Assembly: GCA_019313765.1 (NCBI GenBank) | Contig: JAFDAP010000095.1 | Coordinates: 1-8,287, forward strand | Direction of reading: 5' to 3' | Source of the DNA: Deltaproteobacteria bacterium | GTDB taxonomy: Bacteria > Desulfobacterota > DSM-4660 > Desulfatiglandales > Desulfatiglandaceae | Length of the DNA stretch: 8,287 nucleotides | Part shown: positions 1 through 5,482 of the stretch, piece after piece | Position numbering within the stretch: position 1 is the first letter of the stretch | How the letters are laid out: each line of letters opens with the position of its first letter | Translations under genes and position numbers: made by a program | The notes under the pieces: model-generated | What the model was told of the DNA's origin: nothing | The model's input: the letters and a program-made list of their open reading frames with translations, nothing else | Database searches by the model: none

Positions 1-229
1 CATGTATTCCTGTATTGCGGACCCGTATGATAATGGGTTGATTGCCCTTGCCCGGGGAAAAAGGCCTGATATTGTGGAGTTGATCCACAAGGTGATGGAT
101 GATGAGGCGGTAGATGATAAGTCTTTAGCTGAAGAACCCAATGATGGTTGGAAGTTGTCTGATTATGTAAAGACAGCCAAAATTATTTTGGGGAAATCCC
201 TGTACTCGGATTCCTGGCTTGAGATATAA
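1..229 (+). CDS. 3' end of an unrecognised gene (partial)
   Basis: An open frame runs from the left edge to a TAA at 227-229. It gives about 75 residues, and the ATG at 2-4 may simply be an internal methionine because the frame is open at the edge. The visible part is hydrophilic and acidic, with an Asp/Glu-rich stretch around residues 32-47 (MDDEAVDD, then EEPNDG). There is no membrane segment and no cysteine motif; the only cysteine is residue 4. The start IADPYDNGLIALARG could be the end of a folded domain, followed by a charged helical tail. I do not recognise the family. The stop codon lies inside a 23-nt palindrome (226-248), and a repeat-rich gene-free stretch follows, so this gene is probably not co-transcribed with mrp. 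That it is coding is likely but not certain, as only the tail is visible. Confidence 0.55.
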   Translation, partial: MYSCIADPYDNGLIALARGKRPDIVELIHKVMDDEAVDDKSLAEEPNDGWKLSDYVKTAKIILGKSLYSDSWLEI

Positions 230-248
230 AATCGCCTGGCGATTTTAT
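226..248. repeat. 23-nt perfect palindrome spanning the stop codon; possible terminator
   Basis: Arms 226-236 (ATAAAATCGCC) and 238-248 (GGCGATTTTAT) are perfect inverted repeats around a single T at 237. As RNA this would form a stem of about 10 bp with a 3-nt loop. The left arm contains the TAA of the upstream gene. Only a short TTTTAT run ends the right arm, with no long U tract, so it may be a weak bidirectional terminator or the outer edge of the repeat that starts five bases later. Confidence 0.5.
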
Positions 249-252
249 GGAA

Positions 253-424
253 CGCGACCTTTGAAAAACGTTCAATTTTGTGCAAGGTCAAGGAAGACGA
301 AAATTTTAGCCACCCCGCTTAGGATGCCAAGCGGGACAGGCATCCATACATCGAGTATTTCGAGGATTGAAATTTGAGTGTGACGCAGAAATTGGGCAAA
401 AGGGGGCGTTTTTCAAAGGTCGCG
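253..424. repeat. 172-bp imperfect palindrome with perfect 18-bp ends (dispersed-repeat-like)
   Basis: The ends are exact inverted repeats: CGCGACCTTTGAAAAACG at 253-270 and its complement at 407-424. Inside, the arms stay partly complementary: TTTTG at 276-280 against CAAAA at 397-401, and AAATTT at 301-306 against AAATTT at 370-375. The centre (314-345) has two interlocking 7-bp stems. No reading frame through it looks coding. From memory, intergenic repeats with TTGAAAAACG termini and a CAATTTTGTGCAAGGTC inner arm are common in Desulfobacteraceae-type genomes. Only one copy is in this window, so its repetitive nature cannot be shown here. The perfect ends over 170 bp make it a real structural unit. 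Confidence 0.7.
314..345. other. interlocking hairpins at the centre of the palindrome
   Basis: CCCGCTT (314-320) pairs with AAGCGGG (329-335). The 8-nt loop between them contains GGATGCC (322-328), which pairs with GGCATCC (339-345). The two stems therefore cross, as in an H-type pseudoknot with connecting loops of 1, 0 and 3 nt. Alternatively they are mutually exclusive hairpins. The pairing is seen directly; any RNA role is inference. Confidence 0.45.
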
Positions 425-426
425 GA

Positions 427-446
427 ACGTCCCGCACGCGGGACGT
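427..446. repeat. perfect 9-bp inverted repeat hairpin
   Basis: ACGTCCCGC (427-435) and GCGGGACGT (438-446) are exact complements separated by AC, giving a GC-rich 8-bp stem with a 4-nt loop. It starts two bases after the 172-bp palindrome ends. No U tract follows, so it is not a classic intrinsic terminator. It may be part of the neighbouring repeat or a separate small palindromic repeat. Confidence 0.45.
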
Positions 447-474
447 AGAGACAGCAATTACTACTTTTTATCGC

Positions 475-519
475 CAGCATGTAGGATGGGTTGAGGCACG
501 AAACTCATCAAAACTGCTG
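475..519. repeat. nested hairpin, GTAGGATGGGTT-type intergenic repeat
   Basis: The layout is symmetric. CAGCA (475-479) pairs with TGCTG (515-519), followed inward by a 5x5 internal loop. GATGGGTT (485-492) then pairs with AACTCATC (502-509) through one G-T wobble, around a 9-nt loop. The core GTAGGATGGGTTGAGGCACG resembles short palindromic intergenic repeats I have seen in many proteobacterial genomes. That resemblance is from memory and the copy number is unknown. The stretch 520-640 after it holds only weak short stems (521-525/532-536 and 597-602/618-623) and no gene I can support. Confidence 0.4.
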
Positions 520-642
520 TCATGGACCTCGCCATGGCACAAGAAAAGTGTTGTGGGGAGGTTCTTTTTTGGGGCGCTGACCCGTGAACGGATTTTTACG
601 ACACGCTGCGGGAGAAGGTCGTAGCGAAACGGTCTTGCGATC

Positions 643-670
643 TTGACAATTGAATAAGGGTGTTTATTTT
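643..670 (+). promoter_or_regulatory. sigma70-like promoter for the mrp operon
   Basis: A perfect -35 box TTGACA (643-648) is followed after 16 nt by TATTTT (665-670, four of six matches to TATAAT). Transcription would begin near 677 and leave a leader of about 90 nt before the mrp ATG. It is the best promoter match in the gene-free stretch upstream of the operon. Confidence 0.45.
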
Positions 671-765
671 TAGGCTTGTAAGAATGCGTCATTACAGCAA
701 TTTTCATTATAGTCCATGACAGTGGAATTTTGCCGGATAGTATAAGACGAGGTGAAACATTAGAC

Positions 766-1608
766 ATGAATCAGGCACATCAAAACGCTGCGACCCCTGG
801 TGACTTTGAAAGGGCCCAGCAGGACAAGATGATAGAGGATAACCTGGCCAGAATCGGGAGAAAGATTCTGGTCATGAGCGGAAAGGGTGGTGTCGGAAAG
901 AGCACTGTCGCCAGTTATGTGGCCCTGCTTTTGAGCGCCAAGGGTCATAAGGTCGGGCTTCTGGATGTAGATCTCCATGGTCCTACTATTCCACATCTAA
1001 TGAACGTTCAGGGTGGCCTGGATATACCCGAGGAGGGCGTGGTCAGGCCTTACCGGTTTTCAGACAAATTGAGTATTGTCTCTCTGGAAATGGTTTTGGG
1101 GGACAAGGATACTGCCGTTATCTGGCGGGGACCCTTGAAGATCAGCGCAATCAGGCAATTTATCTCTGATATTGACTGGGGTGATCTGGATTACCTGATT
1201 GTCGACTCGCCGCCGGGAACAGGGGATGAACCGCTCACCGTGGCACAGACAATACCGGATGCCGAGGCCCTCATCGTGACCACACCTCAGGAAGTCAGCC
1301 TGGCAGACGTGAGAAAATCGATTAACTTCTGCCGGCAGGTCAAAATGAAAATAATCGGTGTGGTGGAAAATATGAGCAGGTTTGTCTGCCCCCACTGTGG
1401 GGAGAAGCTCTCTATTTTCGGGAGCGGTGGCGGCAAAAGAATGGCTGCTCAAATGGATGTGCCCCTTATTGGAGAGATACCCCTCGATACAGAGATGGTG
1501 GAAATGGGGGATAAAGGCAGATTGGATTCTCTTATGGAAAAGTCCGATCTGGAGATAAATAAGGTTTACAAACAGATAGTAGAAAGGATTGTTACGGAGG
1601 ATTATTGA
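766..1608 (+). CDS. mrp: Mrp/Nbp35-family P-loop ATPase, Fe-S cluster carrier
   Basis: A 280-residue cytosolic ATPase of the Mrp/Nbp35 (ApbC) branch of the MinD/NifH-like P-loop fold. Family members bind a bridging [4Fe-4S] cluster as homodimers and hand clusters to apo-proteins. Visible motifs are the deviant Walker A GKGGVGKS (39-46), DVDLHGPTIP (67-76), VDSPPGTGDE (146-155), and the CPHC pair (C208, C211) that holds the dimer-bridging cluster. The N terminus has no cysteines, so the four-Cys ferredoxin-like motif of eukaryotic Nbp35 is absent. There is also no C-terminal NifX domain, unlike the MrpORP fusion of Desulfovibrio; that domain is encoded by the next gene instead. I chose ATG 766 because GAGGTG (749-754) precedes it, although the 11-nt spacing is long. 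A TTG at 730 would add 12 unremarkable residues. The stop is separated from the next ATG by one base, so the two are surely co-translated. Confidence 0.93.
   Translation: MNQAHQNAATPGDFERAQQDKMIEDNLARIGRKILVMSGKGGVGKSTVASYVALLLSAKGHKVGLLDVDLHGPTIPHLMNVQGGLDIPEEGVVRPYRFSDKLSIVSLEMVLGDKDTAVIWRGPLKISAIRQFISDIDWGDLDYLIVDSPPGTGDEPLTVAQTIPDAEALIVTTPQEVSLADVRKSINFCRQVKMKIIGVVENMSRFVCPHCGEKLSIFGSGGGKRMAAQMDVPLIGEIPLDTEMVEMGDKGRLDSLMEKSDLEINKVYKQIVERIVTEDY
1594..1600 (+). promoter_or_regulatory. ribosome binding site that fixes the NifX-like 1 start
   Basis: ACGGAGG lies inside the last codons of mrp, nine bases before ATG 1610. It decides for that ATG over an in-frame TTG at 1589, which would overlap mrp by 20 bases. 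Confidence 0.7.
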
Positions 1609-1609
1609 G

Positions 1610-1999
1610 ATGGAAGAAGGAAGAATTGCTATCCCTTCAATGGGACCCGGTGGTCTTGATGGCCAGAGGTCAGGCCATTTCGGGCACTGTGATGTTTTTA
1701 CCATGGTGGATGTTGAGAATGGAGAAATCAGAGAGGTCAGTACCGTTCCGAATCAGAGCCATGTTCAGGGTGGATGTATGGTCCCCGTGAACCTACTGGC
1801 GGACCACAATGTAAAGGCCCTGATTGTAGGAGGTATCGGTATGCGGCCTTTAATGGGTTTCAAGCAGGTAGGGATTAATGTTTATTACGATGCAACCCGG
1901 GCCGAGATAAGACCCGTTGTGGAAGACCTGATCTCCGGCAAGCTACCCGAAATAGGAGACGACCAGGTGTGTGGGGGCGGCGGCGGAGCCATGCAATAG
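1610..1999 (+). CDS. NifX/NifB-type cluster-binding protein 1 (dinitrogenase FeMo-cofactor biosynthesis domain)
   Basis: A 129-residue single-domain protein of the NifX / NifB C-terminal / NafY family (RNase H-like fold, MTH1175-type). Relatives bind Fe-S or Fe-Mo clusters or precursors. Support comes from SGHFGHCDVF (21-30, the family's FG signature with H23, H26 and C27), HVQGGCMVPVNLL (51-63), which carries the conserved GGC, and VGGIGMRPL (73-81). The protein ends in a glycine-rich tail with one cysteine (C121, then five glycines), a possible extra metal ligand. It matches the sort of domain fused to Mrp in MrpORP, so it is likely the partner of the ATPase encoded one base upstream. Nothing here points to nitrogen fixation: no nif structural genes are present, and this family is common in anaerobes that do not fix nitrogen. 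Its substrate cluster is unknown. Confidence 0.85.
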   Translation: MEEGRIAIPSMGPGGLDGQRSGHFGHCDVFTMVDVENGEIREVSTVPNQSHVQGGCMVPVNLLADHNVKALIVGGIGMRPLMGFKQVGINVYYDATRAEIRPVVEDLISGKLPEIGDDQVCGGGGGAMQ

Positions 2000-2037
2000 G
2001 CCTGATGACCATGTTTACCAGATGAAAGGTTTTTTCC

Positions 2038-2487
2038 ATGGGCAAAAAAGAAGTAAATGATGATGTATACAAGATGCTGTCCGAGTCCGGATATTCGGAT
2101 AAGGCAATCGAATATTTCCAGGCAAAGGAAAACACGGGCGTTATAGATAATGCGGATCAGGTTACGGATCTTGTGGGGCCATGCGGGGACACAATGAAGA
2201 TCTCCTTTAATATCGATGGAGATACTATAAACGACGCAAAAATACAGGTTCTCGGGTGTCCCGGCGCTGTTGCGTCCGGGTGTGCAGTGATAAATCTTAC
2301 CAAAGGCAAGACTTTGGACGAGGCCGCCAGGATCGACCTGGATGTCCTTTACAAAGAGGTTGAAAAATTGCCGGATAAAAAAATCCATTGCGCACGCCTG
2401 GCCATAAAGACGCTGCAAAAGGCACTGAAAGAATATGAGGAAAAAAGCCTGGGTAATGCGACAGGTGAAAGTGCCGGGAGGAAATAA
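2038..2487 (+). CDS. IscU/NifU-N-type Fe-S cluster assembly scaffold
   Basis: A 149-residue protein of the IscU/NifU N-terminal family, on which [2Fe-2S] or [4Fe-4S] clusters are built before transfer. All three ligand cysteines are in their usual contexts: VGPCGDTMKISF (C49 with the conserved D51), VLGCPGAVASG (C74), and LPDKKIHCARLA (C118, the HC pair). A further cysteine, C82, is unusual at its position. The family core covers about residues 20-135, followed by a short charged tail. The NifU middle ferredoxin and C-terminal Nfu domains are missing, so it is a stand-alone scaffold. I see no LPPVK-type HscA-binding motif; the equivalent spot reads LPDKK. ATG 2038 has AAAGG (2025-2029) eight bases upstream. 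The 38-nt gap from the previous gene is the widest in the operon. No cysteine desulfurase is adjacent, so sulfur must come from elsewhere. Confidence 0.9.
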   Translation: MGKKEVNDDVYKMLSESGYSDKAIEYFQAKENTGVIDNADQVTDLVGPCGDTMKISFNIDGDTINDAKIQVLGCPGAVASGCAVINLTKGKTLDEAARIDLDVLYKEVEKLPDKKIHCARLAIKTLQKALKEYEEKSLGNATGESAGRK

Positions 2488-2846
2488 TGAAAATAGCCGT
2501 TACATCTCAAGGAACCGACCTCGATTCAGAGGTTGACCCAAGGTTTGGGAGGGCCCCTTATTTTGTTGTCGTGGATTCCGAGACCTTTGCCTTTGAGGCG
2601 CTGGATAACAAGGAGAATTTAAACGCCCTCAAAGGGGCCGGAATCCAGGCTGCCCGCATGGTGAGTGACAACGGGGCCGAAATTTTACTTACGGGATTCT
2701 GCGGACCCAATGCCTTCAAGGCTTTAGCCGCCGCAAAAGTGGGCGTAGCCAATAATGCAAGCGGTACGGTCAGGGAAGCGGTGCAGGCCTATCTTGACGG
2801 GAAACTCCCTCTGACCGATAAGGCCGATGTTGAGGGTGGCTGGTAG
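2487..2846 (+). CDS. NifX/NifB-type cluster-binding protein 2
   Basis: A 119-residue second member of the NifX / NifB C-terminal family, only distantly similar to the one at 1610-1999. Motifs are LDSEVDPRFGRAPYF (12-26, the classic RFGRA signature), GAGIQAA (50-56) and TGFCGPNAF (69-77, with the single cysteine C72). Relatives bind Fe-S or Fe-Mo precursor clusters at this fold. Here the lone cysteine of the GP-AF loop and charged residues of the RFGRA loop would be the obvious contacts, which is inference. The ATG overlaps the scaffold's stop by one base (TAATG at 2485-2489), and GGGAGGA (2476-2482) lies just upstream. Tight translational coupling suggests scaffold and NifX-like 2 act together and in similar amounts. 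Confidence 0.88.
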   Translation: MKIAVTSQGTDLDSEVDPRFGRAPYFVVVDSETFAFEALDNKENLNALKGAGIQAARMVSDNGAEILLTGFCGPNAFKALAAAKVGVANNASGTVREAVQAYLDGKLPLTDKADVEGGW

Positions 2847-2856
2847 GAGAGAGAAT

Positions 2857-3102
2857 ATGCCGATATTTGAGTTTGAGTGTGCTGATTGTGGTCATCACAC
2901 GGAGATCCTGATGGCAAGCACGGAAACGGATCTGGTTGCCTGTGGAAACTGCGGTGGACGCAATCTCAAGAAACTGTTGTCAGCGCCCGCTGATGTCAGC
3001 CCCGTAAAGAGTTTTCCGGTGAACGCCGCTGATCGATGCTGCGGCACTGAAGGTCCACCTGCCACCTGCGCAGGGCCTGGAAGTTGCTGTGGTCGCAATT
3101 GA
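2857..3102 (+). CDS. FmdB-type small zinc-ribbon protein with a cysteine-rich tail
   Basis: An 81-residue protein. Residues 1-42 match the FmdB/CxxC zinc-ribbon family: the start MPIFEFECADCGH, then CGNCGG, with metal ligands C8, C11, C29 and C32. FmdB-like proteins were first noted beside formamidase and amidase genes and are treated as putative regulators or metal-handling proteins; their function is not settled. After a linker (43-58) the tail carries five more cysteines (C61, C62, C71, C77, C78) in a CC-x8-C-x5-CC pattern, rich in Gly, Pro and Ala. That could bind a second metal or cluster. ATG 2857 follows AGGAGA (2845-2850) at six bases and begins the canonical domain exactly. An upstream in-frame start at 2827 would overlap the previous gene by 20 bases. 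It is the last gene of the Fe-S operon. No hairpin terminator follows, only a T-rich stretch near 3117-3129. Confidence 0.8.
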   Translation: MPIFEFECADCGHHTEILMASTETDLVACGNCGGRNLKKLLSAPADVSPVKSFPVNAADRCCGTEGPPATCAGPGSCCGRN

Positions 3103-3112
3103 TCATGAAAGG

Positions 3113-3997
3113 CTATCTTTTTGTTTTGTAATAGTCTTCAAGTCGGCCTAACTGACCGATGTATTCTTCCTGGAATTGAAAATCCGGATAGTATCCTATT
3201 TCATTCTTCAGCGGTTCGATCAAGGGGAAGATATCGATTCCGCAACTGTTCCTTCCCTTTTTGTCTGCCTCATGGACAACCAAGATGCAGTAATAACTGA
3301 CCAGTAGCCTGAGACCCGAGGGCCTTCTGAATAAATAGGCCCTTCCACCGGTCGTATTTACAAAAAATCCCGCGTACTGATAAAGGACCTTCATGGAAGG
3401 CCTGATGTTTTCCGGGTCAGGACAACGATCACCCAATGTAAGCCACCTGTAAAACATTTCCAGACTGATCTCCATTGTGTCCTGCTCGTTTTTGAGCACG
3501 TCTCTAATCAGGGACAGGTCTTTTATGTCTAATATACGAAAAAAGTGGTACAGGTTCCGGATGATCATTTTAGGGTCCGCGCCCTCCCCTGCCGGCAAAG
3601 GAGGCCGCGCCGCAGCACGCCGCAGGATGTTTTTGAAGCGCGTGTAAGCATCCGTTTTCGGATTCAGACGACTGACATACTCCTTTTCATCCAAATAGCG
3701 GAAAAAGTCGGCCACGTTTTTCTCTATCCGGGCGCAATAGTTTTCCTTTGGGACGGGTTTTACAAGCGGCTCATCCGGGGTTGGCCGAACCGGAATGGGC
3801 CCCTCTTCCCCGGTGACCCCCTGTGGTTCAGGTGGAAGGGGCAATTTCTTTACAGGCGCGGGCCTTTCAATAACCGAATCTTTTACCGGTTCGCCTACAA
3901 TTTCGGAGTACAGGTAGTAACCAAGCCCCGCCAGGATTATAACCAACAGTAGCCACCACCAGCCATGGCCTCTTTTACTCTTTGTACTCTTTGCCAT
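3113..3997 (-). CDS. membrane-anchored protein of unknown function
   Basis: A 294-residue protein I do not recognise. A basic N terminus (MAKSTKSKRGHG) leads into one hydrophobic span at about 13-31 (WWWLLLVIILAGLGYYLY), which has no signal-peptidase motif and so looks like an uncleaved anchor with the rest outside the cytoplasm. A proline-rich linker follows (about 45-85). From residue 87 on there is a probably helical domain with conserved-looking aromatic patches: VADFFRYLDEKEY (95-107), LYHFFRILD (149-157), LYQYAGFFVNTTGGRAYLFRR (205-225, cited by position). Four scattered cysteines are C88, C192, C237 and C252. Residues 130-140 (ARPPLPAGEGA) are encoded by a GC-rich 32-nt palindrome that looks like an in-frame insertion. 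The start is secure: AAGGAA (complement of 4004-4009) lies six to seven bases upstream of the ATG. It follows the histidine kinase by 66 bp on the same strand, probably as one transcript, so it may serve in the same signalling or envelope process. Confidence 0.8.
   Translation of the reverse strand: MAKSTKSKRGHGWWWLLLVIILAGLGYYLYSEIVGEPVKDSVIERPAPVKKLPLPPEPQGVTGEEGPIPVRPTPDEPLVKPVPKENYCARIEKNVADFFRYLDEKEYVSRLNPKTDAYTRFKNILRRAAARPPLPAGEGADPKMIIRNLYHFFRILDIKDLSLIRDVLKNEQDTMEISLEMFYRWLTLGDRCPDPENIRPSMKVLYQYAGFFVNTTGGRAYLFRRPSGLRLLVSYYCILVVHEADKKGRNSCGIDIFPLIEPLKNEIGYYPDFQFQEEYIGQLGRLEDYYKTKR
3578..3609 (-). repeat. GC-rich 32-nt palindrome inside a coding region
   Basis: The core 3583-3604 is a 22-nt palindrome centred on GCCGGC. 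In the sense (minus) RNA it pairs completely if two G-U wobbles are allowed. One mismatch further out, CGCG (3578-3581) pairs with CGCG (3606-3609). Beside it, CGCCGCAG occurs twice with a 10-base period (3608-3615, 3618-3625). The block codes for RRAAARPPLPAGEGA-like residues in an otherwise AT-richer gene and keeps the frame open, so it resembles a small palindromic element tolerated in a loop. Confidence 0.5.
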
Positions 3998-4063
3998 AAT
4001 CTTTTCCTTATGATGGAATGTACTGGTTATCCCTCTTCAATTTCTCCGACAGGGTCTTGTACC

Positions 4064-5482
4064 TCACTGTTTAACAGGGAACCGGAGCGTCACCGTGGTT
4101 CCCACCCCTTCTTGACCCCGGATCTTAATTTCGCCGTTGTGATTCATGAGGATTTGGTAGACCATTGTCAAACCCAAGCCCGCACCGCGTGTCTTTGAAG
4201 TGAAAAACGGGTCATATACCGAATCCAGATTTTCCCGGGCAATGCCACAGCCTGTATCCTTGATGCTGGTCACGATACTGTCACCGTCGAGTTTGGCCTC
4301 AAGTGTCAGCTTCCCGCCATGAGGCATGCTTTCAAGTGCATTTTCAAGAATATTGGAAAGGGCCTTTGTGATCTGGGATGCGTCCATTAAGGTCGAAGGA
4401 ATATCTTTATCAATTTTGACTATGAGCTTTATGTCCTGTTTTCTCGCCTGTTCTCCGAATTCCGTTACAACTTGATCAAGCACTTCTTTCATATCATCAA
4501 GATTCATTGTGGCAGATTGGACACCGGCAAATTCGTGCACCTCTGTAACGATATTTTCAAGCCGTTTTGATTCCTCTATGATAATATTGACATATTTCTG
4601 AAGCTTTGGTTCTTCTTTGAGTTCCTTTTTTAACCTGGAGGAAAATCCGCCTATGGTAGTGATGGGGTTCCTGATTTCGTGGGCCACCCCCTTGACCAGA
4701 TTACCCATGGCCGATAACCGTTCGGAACGGATTAGCTTTTCCTGGGTTGTTTTCAGCTCTCGTTCGGTAAGTTGGAACTTTTTCTCGAGACGGCGATAGA
4801 GTTTGGCGTTATCAAGGGCCACGGCAATCTGCTGGGACATGATGGTAAGGAGTTCCTGATCCGCATCGGTAAAGGGTTCTCCGGATCTTTTGTTCAGGAC
4901 CTGAAGCGCGCCGATTGGTTTGTCTCTCAAGATCAGGGGCATGCAGATCATTGACCGGGTCTCAAAGCCGGTTTTGGTGTCAAATTTGTTGCTGAAATTT
5001 TTTTCAGTGTTTACATCCTGCATCACCACGGATTCCCCGGTCTGTATTACACGGCCTGCAACTCCTTCCCCTAACTTTAGCCTAATCCGTTTGACGGGTT
5101 CCTTCTTTTTCCCCCTTGCGATTCGAATGAATATTTCGCCCTTGTCTTCATCTAATTCATAGACGGTGCTTGCCTCTGCATTTATAAACTCCTCTGCCCA
5201 CTGCATGGCGTAATTGAGCACGACCTCAATTTTCAAGGAGGAATTGATAATGGAACTGAACCTTATGAGGGTGTCCAGCTCCTTTTCATGAATGTTCTTT
5301 GGCTTTTGTTTTTTCAATGCAAAGAGACCTTGTCTGGTTTCTTTTCCGCTTCCAAGGGCGAATGCCTTTTCAAACGCAATGTTTAAGGGTTTGACTTTTT
5401 CATGGTGTAGATTTAAAAATAAGAGGTCTCTGTTGATAGTTGAGGTTATCAATTGTCGGAACAAAAGATTAAACGATTCCAA
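4064..5482 (-). CDS. cytosolic GAF-domain sensor histidine kinase
   Basis: About 472 residues if the TTG at 5482 is used. The first ~65 residues are of no recognised domain. A GAF domain follows (about 75-228), including GEGVAGRVIQTGE (138-150) and MICMPLILRDKPIGALQVLN (178-197), then a coiled linker (229-255). The HisKA region has its H-box VAHEIRNPITTIGGF with phospho-acceptor H268. The HATPase domain shows an N-box ILENALE (N381), G1 DTGCGI (409-414), an F-box YDPFFTSK (423-430) and G2 GAGLGL (433-438), so it should be an active kinase. There is no transmembrane segment, so the signal is probably read by GAF in the cytoplasm; the ligand cannot be predicted. No response regulator is adjacent, making it an orphan. 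The start is doubtful: no Shine-Dalgarno precedes TTG 5482, and a promoter-like -10 box overlaps that codon. TTG at residue 56, with AAGG about 10 bases upstream, is an alternative, as are TTGs at residues 7 and 11. Confidence 0.92.
   Translation of the reverse strand: MESFNLLFRQLITSTINRDLLFLNLHHEKVKPLNIAFEKAFALGSGKETRQGLFALKKQKPKNIHEKELDTLIRFSSIINSSLKIEVVLNYAMQWAEEFINAEASTVYELDEDKGEIFIRIARGKKKEPVKRIRLKLGEGVAGRVIQTGESVVMQDVNTEKNFSNKFDTKTGFETRSMICMPLILRDKPIGALQVLNKRSGEPFTDADQELLTIMSQQIAVALDNAKLYRRLEKKFQLTERELKTTQEKLIRSERLSAMGNLVKGVAHEIRNPITTIGGFSSRLKKELKEEPKLQKYVNIIIEESKRLENIVTEVHEFAGVQSATMNLDDMKEVLDQVVTEFGEQARKQDIKLIVKIDKDIPSTLMDASQITKALSNILENALESMPHGGKLTLEAKLDGDSIVTSIKDTGCGIARENLDSVYDPFFTSKTRGAGLGLTMVYQILMNHNGEIKIRGQEGVGTTVTLRFPVKQ

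Noticed and set aside
536..549. Sigma54-like TGGCAC-N-GT sequence upstream of mrp
   Set aside because: The -12 element reads GT instead of GC and lacks TTGC at the right spacing; the sigma70-like pair at 643-670 is better.
367..624. 85-codon plus-strand frame in the gene-free stretch
   Set aside because: It runs through the right arm of the palindrome and both later hairpins, has no ribosome binding site, and its translation looks random (Arg/Thr/Ser-rich). Repeat DNA explains the openness.
230..640. CRISPR array
   Set aside because: The repeated pieces are inverted, not regularly spaced direct repeats, and there are no cas genes.
730..765. Earlier TTG start for mrp
   Set aside because: It adds 12 residues of no family similarity and has no suitable ribosome binding site; ATG 766 fits GAGGTG and family N termini.
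468..767. 99-codon minus-strand frame covering the mrp promoter region
   Set aside because: No ribosome binding site or recognisable domain; it overlaps the mrp promoter and the nested hairpin.
1060..1704. Long minus-strand frame opposite mrp
   Set aside because: It is an antisense shadow of an unmistakable Mrp ATPase; the translation is His/Pro/Cys-rich and has no motif.
1885..2418. Minus-strand frame opposite NifX-like 1 and the scaffold
   Set aside because: It spans two real genes and their spacer on the other strand and has no coding signature.
766..3102. Nitrogen-fixation (nif) cluster
   Set aside because: NifX-type and NifU-type domains are present, but there are no nitrogenase structural genes, nifB radical-SAM domain, nifE/N or nifS in view; these small families are common outside nitrogen fixers.
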